A stretch of DNA of 64,000 nucleotides, taken from NCBI GenBank assembly GCA_039105265.1, contig JAPFFF010000008.1, forward strand, positions 4,650,001-4,714,000. Reading direction: 5' to 3'. Under the pieces are notes generated by a model. That model saw only the letters and a program-made list of their open reading frames with translations, ran no database searches and was not told the DNA's origin. The translations under genes were made by a program, and so were the position numbers. Of the stretch, positions 10,526 to 18,996 are shown one piece after another (position 1 is the first letter of the stretch; every line of letters begins with the position of its first letter). This DNA is from Tritrichomonas musculus. Lineage: Eukaryota; Parabasalia; Tritrichomonadida; Tritrichomonadidae.

Positions 10526-11098
10526 ATGTCATTAAAAAAGCCAGATGCAACAGCTTACAAGGTTGGGGGGTATAAGCAAATAATGTACGTTGACCCTAAG
10601 ACAGGAAACGATGTAATGGAAATATGTGAGTTGGATACTGGTCTTTTAATCGCTAGAAGAGAAAGAAGTAAAACAATTTATGGAGCTCAAAACCAGTGGG
10701 AAGTAACATATGGCCAGATCCCCAATGAGAAAAAGGAAATTGACACTATTGAACTTTCTTCCAAAAATCCAATTTTCTTTAGGCAAGACACACCAACTCA
10801 ATGGTCCTGGCGAGTGAGGCAAATACCATATCCTCCAGAAAATTATGAAATTACAGTTGACACAGCTAAAAACCAAATCGTGATTCGAACAAAAAATAAA
10901 AAATATTTCAAAAGAATTGATGCCCCAAATGGTGAAAAAATGATTCAAAGTGAAGTAAATTGGAATTGGAATTTTAACACGCTTGTTATTACTCACAATA
11001 AGCCCCCGCGTGTGATTGCTCAGGATAAAGAATGGCAGCAGTGGCGAGCAAAACTTCCATGCAAAGAAGAGAACGAACCTGACTGTAAGACTCAATAA
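10526..11098 (+). CDS. DPCD: DPCD homologue (cilium/flagellum-associated)
   Basis: The 190-aa protein aligns by eye with animal DPCD (deleted in primary ciliary dyskinesia) along most of its length. The conserved block NPIFFRQDT is followed by WSWRVRQIPYP and then by IVIRTKNKKYFKR, and the extreme C-terminus DCKTQ is identical to the human protein. Length is close to the human 203 aa. DPCD is a small protein with a CS-like beta fold linked to ciliogenesis and reported to associate with the RUVBL1/RUVBL2 ATPases, which fits an organism with flagella. The gene lies 138 bp after the phosphatase in the same orientation but with its own upstream AT-rich region. The stop TAA is followed closely by TAAATTTTTAAATAAA, like trichomonad polyadenylation contexts. 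Family call is strong; role in this cell is inferred. Confidence 0.88.
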   Translation: MSLKKPDATAYKVGGYKQIMYVDPKTGNDVMEICELDTGLLIARRERSKTIYGAQNQWEVTYGQIPNEKKEIDTIELSSKNPIFFRQDTPTQWSWRVRQIPYPPENYEITVDTAKNQIVIRTKNKKYFKRIDAPNGEKMIQSEVNWNWNFNTLVITHNKPPRVIAQDKEWQQWRAKLPCKEENEPDCKTQ

Positions 11099-11223
11099 AT
11101 TTTTAAATAAAAGTATAAGATCTTAAATGTTTCTTTTTATTTAGTAATATAAAACAAATTATAAATATAAATAAAAACAGCAGCAGTAATAATTATATTT
11201 AACATACATATGATATATTATCC

Positions 11224-11913
11224 TCATACACCTTCAGCCTGAATTAAGGCGGGTGATAAATTCAACTTTTTTTCATGAATCTTTAAGTCAATAGTTGGAA
11301 GGCATGTTGCTGTCCTATTGAAGCACATCTGACGAATTCTTGGCGAAGGGTCTATTTGATGCACAAAACCGCAATATCCATTACAGCTGCAATTTCCACG
11401 AGAGGGCTCGCAAATGATTGTTGATAATTTATGTGTATCCCATAAAGATGCGTGAATTCGTCTTCCAGCATAAAAACGATTGTTAAGTGCTTTATAAGCA
11501 GCAATGCATGAATCTGAGTCTTGGAAGAGAATCCAAGCTGTTCCTGCTAAATGTAAACTAACATTTTGAGCAACAATAATATCTAAAACTTGTCCAAATT
11601 GGCTACATTCAGCATATAAATCATAGTAAAAAGCATCAAAAATCGACATCCGTAAATCTTCATTAATTGGAGATTTTTTTTCTCCTAAACAATAAAAAAA
11701 AAAATCTGGATTAGGATAAATGTGGTGGAGGATAACTACATGAGGAAAAGTAAATTCTCTATGAATGCCAAAGCATAAATCACCATGAATGCAAATACCA
11801 ATTTTTTCATATTGAACGCAAAAGTGTCGATTTAGTTTCTTATCGTTTTCATCTGCATCGATATCATCTGGACTTGAGATTTGTTTTACTGAGGATTGTC
11901 CTTTCATATTCAT
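11224..11913 (-). CDS. U2AF1: U2AF small subunit-like splicing factor (U2AF35)
   Basis: The 229-aa protein has the U2AF35 layout: a CCCH zinc finger, a U2AF-homology (RRM-like) domain and a second CCCH finger. Finger 1 is C32-C41-C47-H51 in CVQYEKIGICIHGDLCFGIH, followed by FTFPHVVILHHIYPNPD (human TFSQTIALLNIYRNPQ). The UHM region ends in the conserved ALNNRFYAGRRIHASL. Finger 2 is in CEPSRGNCSCNGYCGFVH with slightly shorter first spacing than human. U2AF35 reads the 3' splice-site AG and pairs with U2AF65. Trichomonads have few introns but keep spliceosomal genes. There is no RS tail; the C-terminus is short. It is divergent from the ubiquitin-like gene at 14,657. The start is the first of two nearby ATGs (MNM) and lies 5 nt after an Inr-like TCATATT. 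Confidence 0.88.
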   Translation of the reverse strand: MNMKGQSSVKQISSPDDIDADENDKKLNRHFCVQYEKIGICIHGDLCFGIHREFTFPHVVILHHIYPNPDFFFYCLGEKKSPINEDLRMSIFDAFYYDLYAECSQFGQVLDIIVAQNVSLHLAGTAWILFQDSDSCIAAYKALNNRFYAGRRIHASLWDTHKLSTIICEPSRGNCSCNGYCGFVHQIDPSPRIRQMCFNRTATCLPTIDLKIHEKKLNLSPALIQAEGV

Positions 11914-11920
11914 AATATGA
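11914..11920 (-). promoter_or_regulatory. Inr-like element of the U2AF35-like gene
   Basis: On the minus strand TCATATT has its putative +1 adenine at 11918, 5 nt before the ATG at 11913. It matches the trichomonad initiator form and spacing. Motif match only. Confidence 0.45.
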
Positions 11921-11967
11921 AAAAATCCAATAAACTATTCAAACTCATTGAAATGTGATTTGATATA

Positions 11968-11979
11968 GGATTCAACCGT
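11968..11979 (-). repeat. Mirrored block 1, left copy (ACGGTTGAATCC)
   Basis: ACGGTTGAATCC read on the minus strand lies 55-66 bp upstream of the U2AF35-like start. The identical 12-mer occurs on the plus strand at 14,539-14,550, 107-118 bp upstream of the ubiquitin-like gene. It contains AACCGT on its complement, similar to Myb-type sites; that reading is inference. Confidence 0.6.
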
Positions 11980-12105
11980 TTGTAAAATGTCAAAAAATTG
12001 AATAAAAATTAAAAATTAATTATTTTGTTTATTTTATTATTAAAATAATATCTCCATTATTTATTAATTATAAAATATATCTTATAATAAAAAAAAATCT
12101 ATAGG

Positions 12106-12120
12106 GTCATGAAAGGGAAT
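12106..12120 (-). repeat. Mirrored block 2, left copy (ATTCCCTTTCATGAC)
   Basis: A 15-bp sequence, identical in inverted orientation at 14,410-14,424. The two copies are about 195 and 235 bp upstream of their respective genes. Confidence 0.6.
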
Positions 12121-12415
12121 AAAAGAAAGTTGGCATGAAATGTTATATGAAAAATGCATAATTTATGAACCAAAAAAAGAAAATTCATGTTAAATACAAT
12201 AGAATAATTATTCAATTCATAAACAAAAACATATAATTCAATGATAAAATACTTGAAATTAATGAATTTAGAAAAAGATTCAAATCATATCAAACATCAA
12301 TTATAAAAATCTATAAAGAAATATCACACATTTTTTCATGATTCATAACTGATATTTTATAGTGATAATAATATCATTTTTAATGTAAAAATATTTTAAT
12401 TCTAATCTTTATTAT

Positions 12416-12439
12416 TTAAGGTACAAATCCAATACGTTA
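12416..12439. repeat. Mirrored block 3, left copy: 24-bp perfect inverted repeat starting TTAA
   Basis: TTAAGGTACAAATCCAATAC and the following CGTT/A bases are perfectly repeated in inverted orientation at 14,101-14,124. Outer TTAA plus a 20-bp terminal repeat is what a TTAA-targeting (piggyBac-like) non-autonomous element of 1,701 bp (12,420-14,120) would leave. The collinear outer blocks 1 and 2 argue instead for a larger inverted structure. Confidence 0.65.
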
Positions 12440-14100
12440 TTTATTTGACCTGTGAACGTTTATTTTTTGTGAAAAGCGACCCCTCGGAAAAAGTTTGAAT
12501 TTGAATAGTGTCAGATTTGTGATTCTGAACTTTATTTTATAAGGTGAAAAAAAACGAATAATCCAGTTACAGAGTTTCTATTAAATTTAATAGATATTTG
12601 TATGTTTAAAAGTGTTTTATCGTATTATTAAACGTTTTTAAATATAATAGTATGATTTAATATAAAAATATTTCAAGATATTTTAATTTAAAACTTCTAA
12701 TAATTTTATTTCAAATATATTATTTTCAGTTAATTTCAATTGAAAAATAAAAAATAATTATTCAAAAATAAAATATTTAAATTGTTTTGTTCTCTCGTAT
12801 ATTTCTTTATTATTAACAAATTAATTTAATTATATATATTTATGTATTTATTATATGAATAATTCATGTTTTATACTTAAATATAAATATAATACATGCA
12901 ATATAAAAATATTTTTGTAAAAGATTACTAACCATTTTTTTGAAATAAAATTGAAATAATATTGAAATAATACTTTTCTTTTTCATATTTCTATAAGTTC
13001 AAGGACGGACTTTTCGTCATTTAATTTCTTGATAACAAATTAATATATTTATATGTTTTTGTTTATGCTTATATTAAAGAATATTTTAAAAAAATTAATT
13101 GTAAATTTCAAGATATATTAAAAATAAAATTAGAAAATAACGGATTATTTCATTTTATAAAATATAATAAATCTTTTTAATTTTTTGATGAAAAATGACA
13201 GTTTATCCATTTAATGATGTTGATAATTTAATTTATTACTAATATATTAGCATGAATAAATGATTTATATTTATAAAGTTTATTTTCATAAAGAGATAAA
13301 TATAGATAATAATACTGTTATTTCAAACAAATTTCCCTCAAAATTTTCTTCATTCACCTCTCATTTTTCATCGAATCTTATCAAATCTTCATCATATAAA
13401 ATAGATAATTTATCAAAAAGTTATTATTTGATAATAAAATATCTTTTTTCCTACATTACAAAATTTATCAAAATATTTAAATATAAATATAATATTATAA
13501 ATTTAACAATTTAACCAAATATAAGCAATGAAATACTACTCTGTTTTAAAAAGTTAAAATCAACATTTTAAAACTAATATATCTCCATTCATAATCATAA
13601 ATACTTTTATATTATTATGAATATTCAACAAATAAACATTTAATAAAAGAAATACTTTCTAAATAATGAGATATAACAAGCTTTATAATTATGAATATGT
13701 CTGTTGATTTGCTATTGTATTGGACATCTCTACATGTATATCTTAATTTTATCTATGAATATATAATTTTTTTCTATCTAATCAAGTTAAAGCCCTTTTT
13801 CGATAATAATATTTTTATTAAAAACCAAAAAATACCTTGAATTTCGTAACATACTAACATATTGGGAATATTAATTTCAATAAAAAAGCTAAATTCAAGA
13901 TATATTCAGTTGATAAACAAATTTGAGTATTATAATTAAGAATTAATACATCACGCTCAATATTTTTATTTACTATAATTTTTAAAAAGATTTTAATCAT
14001 AAAAGATTCAAAAGGACCACTTTTTTTGTTTTATTTATAAAGAAAACGACGCATATAATAAGCGACCATTTATAAATGTCAAAAAAAAAAGACGGTTATT

Positions 14101-14124
14101 TAACGTATTGGATTTGTACCTTAA
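14101..14124. repeat. Mirrored block 3, right copy
   Basis: Exact inverse complement of 12,416-12,439, ending in TTAA. It has no coding content of its own. Confidence 0.65.
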
Positions 14125-14409
14125 ACTAAAAAAAATAATCCAAAAAGTTGGCTTTACAATATTAATGTATTAATAAAAGCATTGGCATTTATATTTTTTA
14201 GAAGTGAAATATAATATCTGAAGATAAAAAAATAACTGTCAATTCGTAGAAATAAATAAAAAAAAATACTAGAACAAAATGATATGAATGCATCTGCCTT
14301 TTTTAATCTGGTTTAAAATAACTGGAATTTGGATAAACTCTATTATTTAAATTTTTGAGTTTGAAATGTGAAATAAAAAATATAAGAAAAGCATTCAATT
14401 AAAAAATCC

Positions 14410-14424
14410 ATTCCCTTTCATGAC
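14410..14424 (+). repeat. Mirrored block 2, right copy
   Basis: ATTCCCTTTCATGAC, identical in inverted orientation to 12,106-12,120, lies in the upstream region of the ubiquitin-like gene. Confidence 0.6.
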
Positions 14425-14538
14425 ATGATAGACAATTTTTTTCAAAAAATTAATGCTCGATTATTTAGCAAATTATCTACAAAATGATAATATTTTTATT
14501 AAAAAATATTGAAGTTTTAAAAATGTGTCACTTTTTTT

Positions 14539-14550
14539 ACGGTTGAATCC
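14539..14550 (+). repeat. Mirrored block 1, right copy
   Basis: ACGGTTGAATCC, identical to the minus-strand copy at 11,968-11,979, lies about 110 bp upstream of the ATG at 14,657. Confidence 0.6.
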
Positions 14551-14656
14551 CCTATGATTTGATATGAATGAACATTGTTTGACTGTTAATTTATTCAAAT
14601 ACTTTTTCAAAGGTAATTCAAATCAATTTTTTTGACATTTTTTTCTTTTTCAACAA

Positions 14657-17566
14657 ATGGAAATTAATCTTCAAGCATTTAATGCAAATTATAAAGCAAA
14701 AAGCGTAAAATTGACGTTGCGTCCAGGGGCAACTATATTTAATGTAAAAGATAAACTTATCCAAAGAGCATTTTTACATTCAGTTGCACCAAATGTTACC
14801 GATTTGGTATTTGTTAAAGATATTAAAGGAGGAAAAGAGAAAACCCATGAAGTAATAGATAATAAAGGCAATAGGGTAAAAGTATTTGTAAAAGAAGATT
14901 TCCCAAACAATATTGATTTATTCGACAAAAAAAATGAAGAAAACGACGCATATACAACTTTCAAAGCAAACAATATTTCTGTTTTTTATTACGTTGCACA
15001 ACTTTTAAGCTTATCAATTACTATCAATAGCAGAGATAAAACTTTTGAAAAAAAGCGACCGTTAAGCTTACAAATTAATTATATAGAAGACTTGAGAGAT
15101 GATATTGCTAAAGAATGTGTATGTAATACTAATGATATTCTCTTTTTTAACAAAGAAGATCATAAACTAATTGAACCACAAAATGATCTCAAAATATACG
15201 CAAAAGATGGATTAATAGCATATACATATCCAATAAAAGCTAAATTTTCATATTTAGGGAATTCAGAAATAATATATTTAATAGATGACGAGCCTCTCAA
15301 CTATTATATAGATAAATTTGATATCAAAAAATTGTTAAAAATTGAATTTTCAAATATGTTATTTTCTGTTCATAGAGAAAAACTTCCAGAAGGTGTTCCG
15401 AATTACATCCCTGATAATGAAAAGATTCATCAGTTTTTAAAAAAATATGATAAAAATCAAATTGACATAAAAATTGAAGAAGATAAGCCTAACTCAATTG
15501 ATGTTAATGTTCAATTCGAACATAAAATGGTCTGTTTCAGCTTTACATATAAAACCTCGCATAAGGTTGCTGATCTTATAGAAACAATAGCGCAATTTTT
15601 TAAATTACAAAGCAAAGGAAATCTATATTTAAGTAACAATAAGAAAAAGCATTTACCATTAACTGACCAAATTAAAAAATATAATAATGGCCAAAAAGTC
15701 ATTGTTTTTACTCCCAAAGACAGAATCGAATATAATCTAATATTTAATTATAATGGTCAAAAAGATACAGTTCCCTTTTCAGACCCTTCTATAAAAGTTA
15801 GAGATATAATAAATGATTTTGCAAAAAGAAACGATATTGATCCTTCATGGATTTTGCTTTCATATGATAAAAATCAACTTCAGCCTAAATCCAATCTTAA
15901 TGATTATAATATACCTCCAGGCAAGGAGATTATTGTAAAGTTAAGAGAATTTACAGATAAAGTTAATATTTATGTGCCTGAAGTCGATTCAGTGAAACCA
16001 TTCAAACTTGGTTTTACTTCTAAAATGAAAATTAGTTCGATTAAAAAATCAGAACATTTTGTAGAAGCAATCCCTAATGAATATCAAGACAATATTTTGT
16101 TTATATTGCAAACTAATACATCTTGCACAACTTTAAATGAAAATGAAACATTTAGTACCTATAATATTAAGAATGATTCAAATATTTATGCGTATACCAA
16201 GAATTGCCACATTTTCAAATATGAGAACCAGCTTAATCATTTTATTGAAAAAAAGAATTTTGAAGAAGTTAAAGACTTTGTTCAAAGTTCATTTAAACTC
16301 AGTCCAGATTCATACTTCATTATCTATGATAAAAAGGTTTATCTAGGAGATCCAAAAATAGAAAAATGTAGAAGCACCGAAATATTTGAAGTCAAAAAGT
16401 CTATTAAATTGGAATTAACTATTACTTATGAGGGAGAACACAAAATTAACATAGAAAACACAAAAAAAGTTTCTGATTTAATTAATATGTTTATGAAGTT
16501 AATTAAAGTTAAAGATTCAAAAAGTGTTCAACTTTTAAATGATGTTGGAAAAATATTAAAACCAGAAGCCTATTTATATGAGTCATTCCATGATGCAGAG
16601 AAGACTAAGCATGAAATTCAAGCAAGGAAAGCAGAAGAATACACGTTTATGAGTATAAATGGCAAATTTATTACAGAACATTTTATACCATCAACAAAAG
16701 TCTCAGAAGTTAAACAAATCCTAAAAAGCAAAACTAAAAATGTTGGTGAATTTAAATGCCTTATAGCAAGAGGGCGGATTCTTGATGATAAAGATTCATT
16801 GTCTAATTTATATGAAGATGATGAACCAATTAATCTTGTAAATGAAGCGCCAGAAGAAATTATGATCACAGTTAAAATCAAAGCTGCTAAAGATCAAATA
16901 GCAACCAAAGTTTCAATGATCAAAGGAGCTAAAGCATTAGATGTCCGATATTATGTAACACAAATAACACCAATTAAAGATCTTGATAAAATTATTCTTA
17001 TTTCAGAAGGCAATGAACTAAATGATGATGATGAATTTGAGGAAGACACGGAAATCATTGCCAATTTAGATAAAGAAAGCAAAAATAAAGATAAAGCAGA
17101 TGATATTCTGGATCAAACATCAAAAGCCATCAGTCAAACTATGAATTATACCAAAAAGATCACAGCTACTACGCAGCTATTAAAAGAAACAAAGCATGAA
17201 TCAGAATCATCAGATGATAGCTTTTTAGAATATGAAGATGAAGTTGAAGATCCATTTGAAAAAGGTAATGGTACATATGAAGCAAGTACAGATTTACCCG
17301 ATACAGAGTATGTTTTCAAATTCAAAGAGCCCAATGAAGAAATATTTAAACTCCAACTTCCAAAAGATGTCACTGTTAAAGATGTCAAAGACAAAATATG
17401 TGAAAGAAATAATGTTGCTTTTGAAGATGTCACCATTTTTATTGGAAATCAAAGACTCGCTGATTTTAACATTCTTACCGCACTATTAATTCCACAGAAT
17501 GTCCATTATTTCACAGTGAAAATTGTTGACTTGAAAATGTCCATAATTTGCACAAGAATTAAATAA
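14657..17566 (+). CDS. Large protein of about ten tandem ubiquitin-like (beta-grasp) domains
   Basis: The 969-aa protein repeats a beta-beta-alpha-beta pattern every 70-85 residues, with the ubiquitin-type helix motif (xVxDlIxxfxxxxxI) and a following loop-strand. Clear units start near residues 1, 122, 196, 275, 355 and 435, and again near 520, 593, 662, 735 and 875. The unit near 662 (KVSEVKQILKSK, then CLIARGRILDDKDSLSNLY) is closest to ubiquitin (IENVKAKIQ, then LIFAGKQLEDGRTLSDY). An acidic/Ser linker lies around 805-870. No unit ends in a conjugatable Gly-Gly, so this is probably a scaffold or adaptor and not a ubiquitin precursor. I do not recognise a named family. The start is the first ATG after a pyrimidine-rich stretch (TTTTTCAACAAATG). 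It is divergent from the U2AF35-like gene. Confidence 0.75.
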   Translation: MEINLQAFNANYKAKSVKLTLRPGATIFNVKDKLIQRAFLHSVAPNVTDLVFVKDIKGGKEKTHEVIDNKGNRVKVFVKEDFPNNIDLFDKKNEENDAYTTFKANNISVFYYVAQLLSLSITINSRDKTFEKKRPLSLQINYIEDLRDDIAKECVCNTNDILFFNKEDHKLIEPQNDLKIYAKDGLIAYTYPIKAKFSYLGNSEIIYLIDDEPLNYYIDKFDIKKLLKIEFSNMLFSVHREKLPEGVPNYIPDNEKIHQFLKKYDKNQIDIKIEEDKPNSIDVNVQFEHKMVCFSFTYKTSHKVADLIETIAQFFKLQSKGNLYLSNNKKKHLPLTDQIKKYNNGQKVIVFTPKDRIEYNLIFNYNGQKDTVPFSDPSIKVRDIINDFAKRNDIDPSWILLSYDKNQLQPKSNLNDYNIPPGKEIIVKLREFTDKVNIYVPEVDSVKPFKLGFTSKMKISSIKKSEHFVEAIPNEYQDNILFILQTNTSCTTLNENETFSTYNIKNDSNIYAYTKNCHIFKYENQLNHFIEKKNFEEVKDFVQSSFKLSPDSYFIIYDKKVYLGDPKIEKCRSTEIFEVKKSIKLELTITYEGEHKINIENTKKVSDLINMFMKLIKVKDSKSVQLLNDVGKILKPEAYLYESFHDAEKTKHEIQARKAEEYTFMSINGKFITEHFIPSTKVSEVKQILKSKTKNVGEFKCLIARGRILDDKDSLSNLYEDDEPINLVNEAPEEIMITVKIKAAKDQIATKVSMIKGAKALDVRYYVTQITPIKDLDKIILISEGNELNDDDEFEEDTEIIANLDKESKNKDKADDILDQTSKAISQTMNYTKKITATTQLLKETKHESESSDDSFLEYEDEVEDPFEKGNGTYEASTDLPDTEYVFKFKEPNEEIFKLQLPKDVTVKDVKDKICERNNVAFEDVTIFIGNQRLADFNILTALLIPQNVHYFTVKIVDLKMSIICTRIK

Positions 17567-17573
17567 CTTTCTT

Positions 17574-17606
<33 letters not shown>

Positions 17607-18731
17607 CTTGTGCAAAGTCCTGGACAAAAGGACTAAACAAACTTATTTAATTTAAAAAACATTTTTATCTTTGAACTAGAACGCCACTTTTTGAGCGAAG
17701 CTCAAAAAGTGTCTTTTACCTTAAAAATGGGTGGGACACTCTTTTTTTGACCTCAAAAAGTTTCAAAATCTCTTCGAATTTTAGGTTTTATTTGGTGATT
17801 TTAATAAATTTTCTTACCCATTTAATAATCTTTAAATTGGTCATTGAAACCAATCAAAAAACTTAATATTCATCGAGTTTTTTTTGACTAGAGGTATTCA
17901 TGTTAAGTGACTTAACGTCTTTTTGAATTTTTCTAATCTCATTATTTCCATCAATATTAAGTTATATGCATTCAAATCAATAATTTTTAATTGGCTGCTC
18001 GATATAATCATTTTAAGAATGTCTTACACTGTTTATTTTATAAAAATTTTAATCTGATATATCTTTAATATTTCATTCAATCTTTATGATTTTTGAAAAT
18101 TCCAAATATATTTACATTAATACACATTAGATTAATTAAATTATTAGATTTTTCAAATTAAATTAGATTTATAAACGGAAATAAAAAGAAATTAAAATTT
18201 TTTTCATATATAAACTTATCATATCTTTTTTTTCAGCCTAGAATTTTATATAATACTTTTCCATATGATATTTTATTATATGTATTAATGTATATGTTGG
18301 TGCTTAAGATATTTATACGCTTAATTTTGAGAAAAAATGGTTTTTATTTTAATGGCTTATTTTAATGGTGTAAAATGTCATATAAAGAGTTTAAAAATAT
18401 GTATTTCAAGAAATAAGAAAGTATTCAAGTATATATATCACTAAACATATTTATAGTATTTTGAATATTATTGTATTTTATTTTTTATTGTAAAAATAAA
18501 ATGATTAATCAAGATATTTTAATTGATTAATTTAAAAATATTAATTCAAAATTTATTTTATTTCATTCAATATATAAACTAATCATGTATTCAAAAAAAT
18601 GATCGCCATTTCAATAATAAATCTTTATTCAAATGTAATTATGAATTTATCTTAATATTCAATAAAATAATCCATATTATATATATATAAATCTAATATA
18701 AAACCTTAAATAAAAAATAAATAAGATAATA
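17567..18731. other. Intergenic region, AT-rich, with T28 tract and hairpin
   Basis: There is no gene between the ubiquitin-like gene and the transposon. It holds an uninterrupted run of 28 T at 17,576-17,603, a short inverted pair (AGTCC/GGACT) near 17,617-17,634, a perfect 12-bp hairpin (listed), and then featureless AT-rich DNA up to the TA target site at 18,730-18,731. Confidence 0.7.
17685..17711. repeat. Perfect 12-bp hairpin
   Basis: CACTTTTTGAGC, a GAA loop and GCTCAAAAAGTG form a perfect stem. It lies about 120 bp beyond the ubiquitin-like gene's stop. A related CACTCTTTTTTTGACCTCAAAAAG-type arrangement follows at about 17,740. It could be a 3' processing structure or a remnant repeat end; its function is unknown. 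Confidence 0.6.
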
Positions 18732-18759
18732 CAGTAACCGGAAAAACTAGGAACTACAT
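18732..18759 (+). repeat. Left terminal inverted repeat of the pogo-type element
   Basis: Begins CAGTAACCGG and ends AACTACAT; 24 of 28 positions match the right end. Preceded by the TA duplication. Confidence 0.88.
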
Positions 18760-18996
18760 AGAAAATAACTAGGAACTAGTTGAAAGGAAATTCAATTTTT
18801 TCAATAAAAACATCCAATTTTTGATAACTCACTCAATCATTTGATTAAACACTCAGAATTTAGTTCCGAGTTTATCCAAAAAAAAAACCTTTGAAAAATT
18901 AAGTACTTTATAGTTTTTAAATGAAAAAGTTTAGCTCAACAATAAATAAACTATTGAATTTTATTATTTTTTTTAATTTTCTTTTTTACCAAATCA

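Larger units (their letters stand above)
11921..14656. other. AT-rich divergent intergenic region with mirrored blocks
   Basis: This 2.7-kb stretch separates the divergent U2AF35-like and ubiquitin-like genes. It is extremely AT-rich with no convincing gene; an 84-codon open stretch at 13,260-13,514 looks like chance. It contains three pairs of inverted identical blocks (listed separately) that lie in the same order and orientation relative to the two flanking start codons. A decayed element or an inverted duplication of an upstream region could explain this. Confidence 0.6.

Noticed and set aside
13260-13514. 84-codon open stretch in the divergent intergenic region
   Set aside because: Low-complexity Lys/Ile/Asn/Ser composition equal to surrounding AT-rich DNA, with no Inr context or homology.
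12420-14120. Simple TTAA (piggyBac-like) non-autonomous transposon as the sole explanation
   Set aside because: Not excluded, but two further mirrored blocks outside the supposed ends share the same centre, which a simple insertion would not produce.
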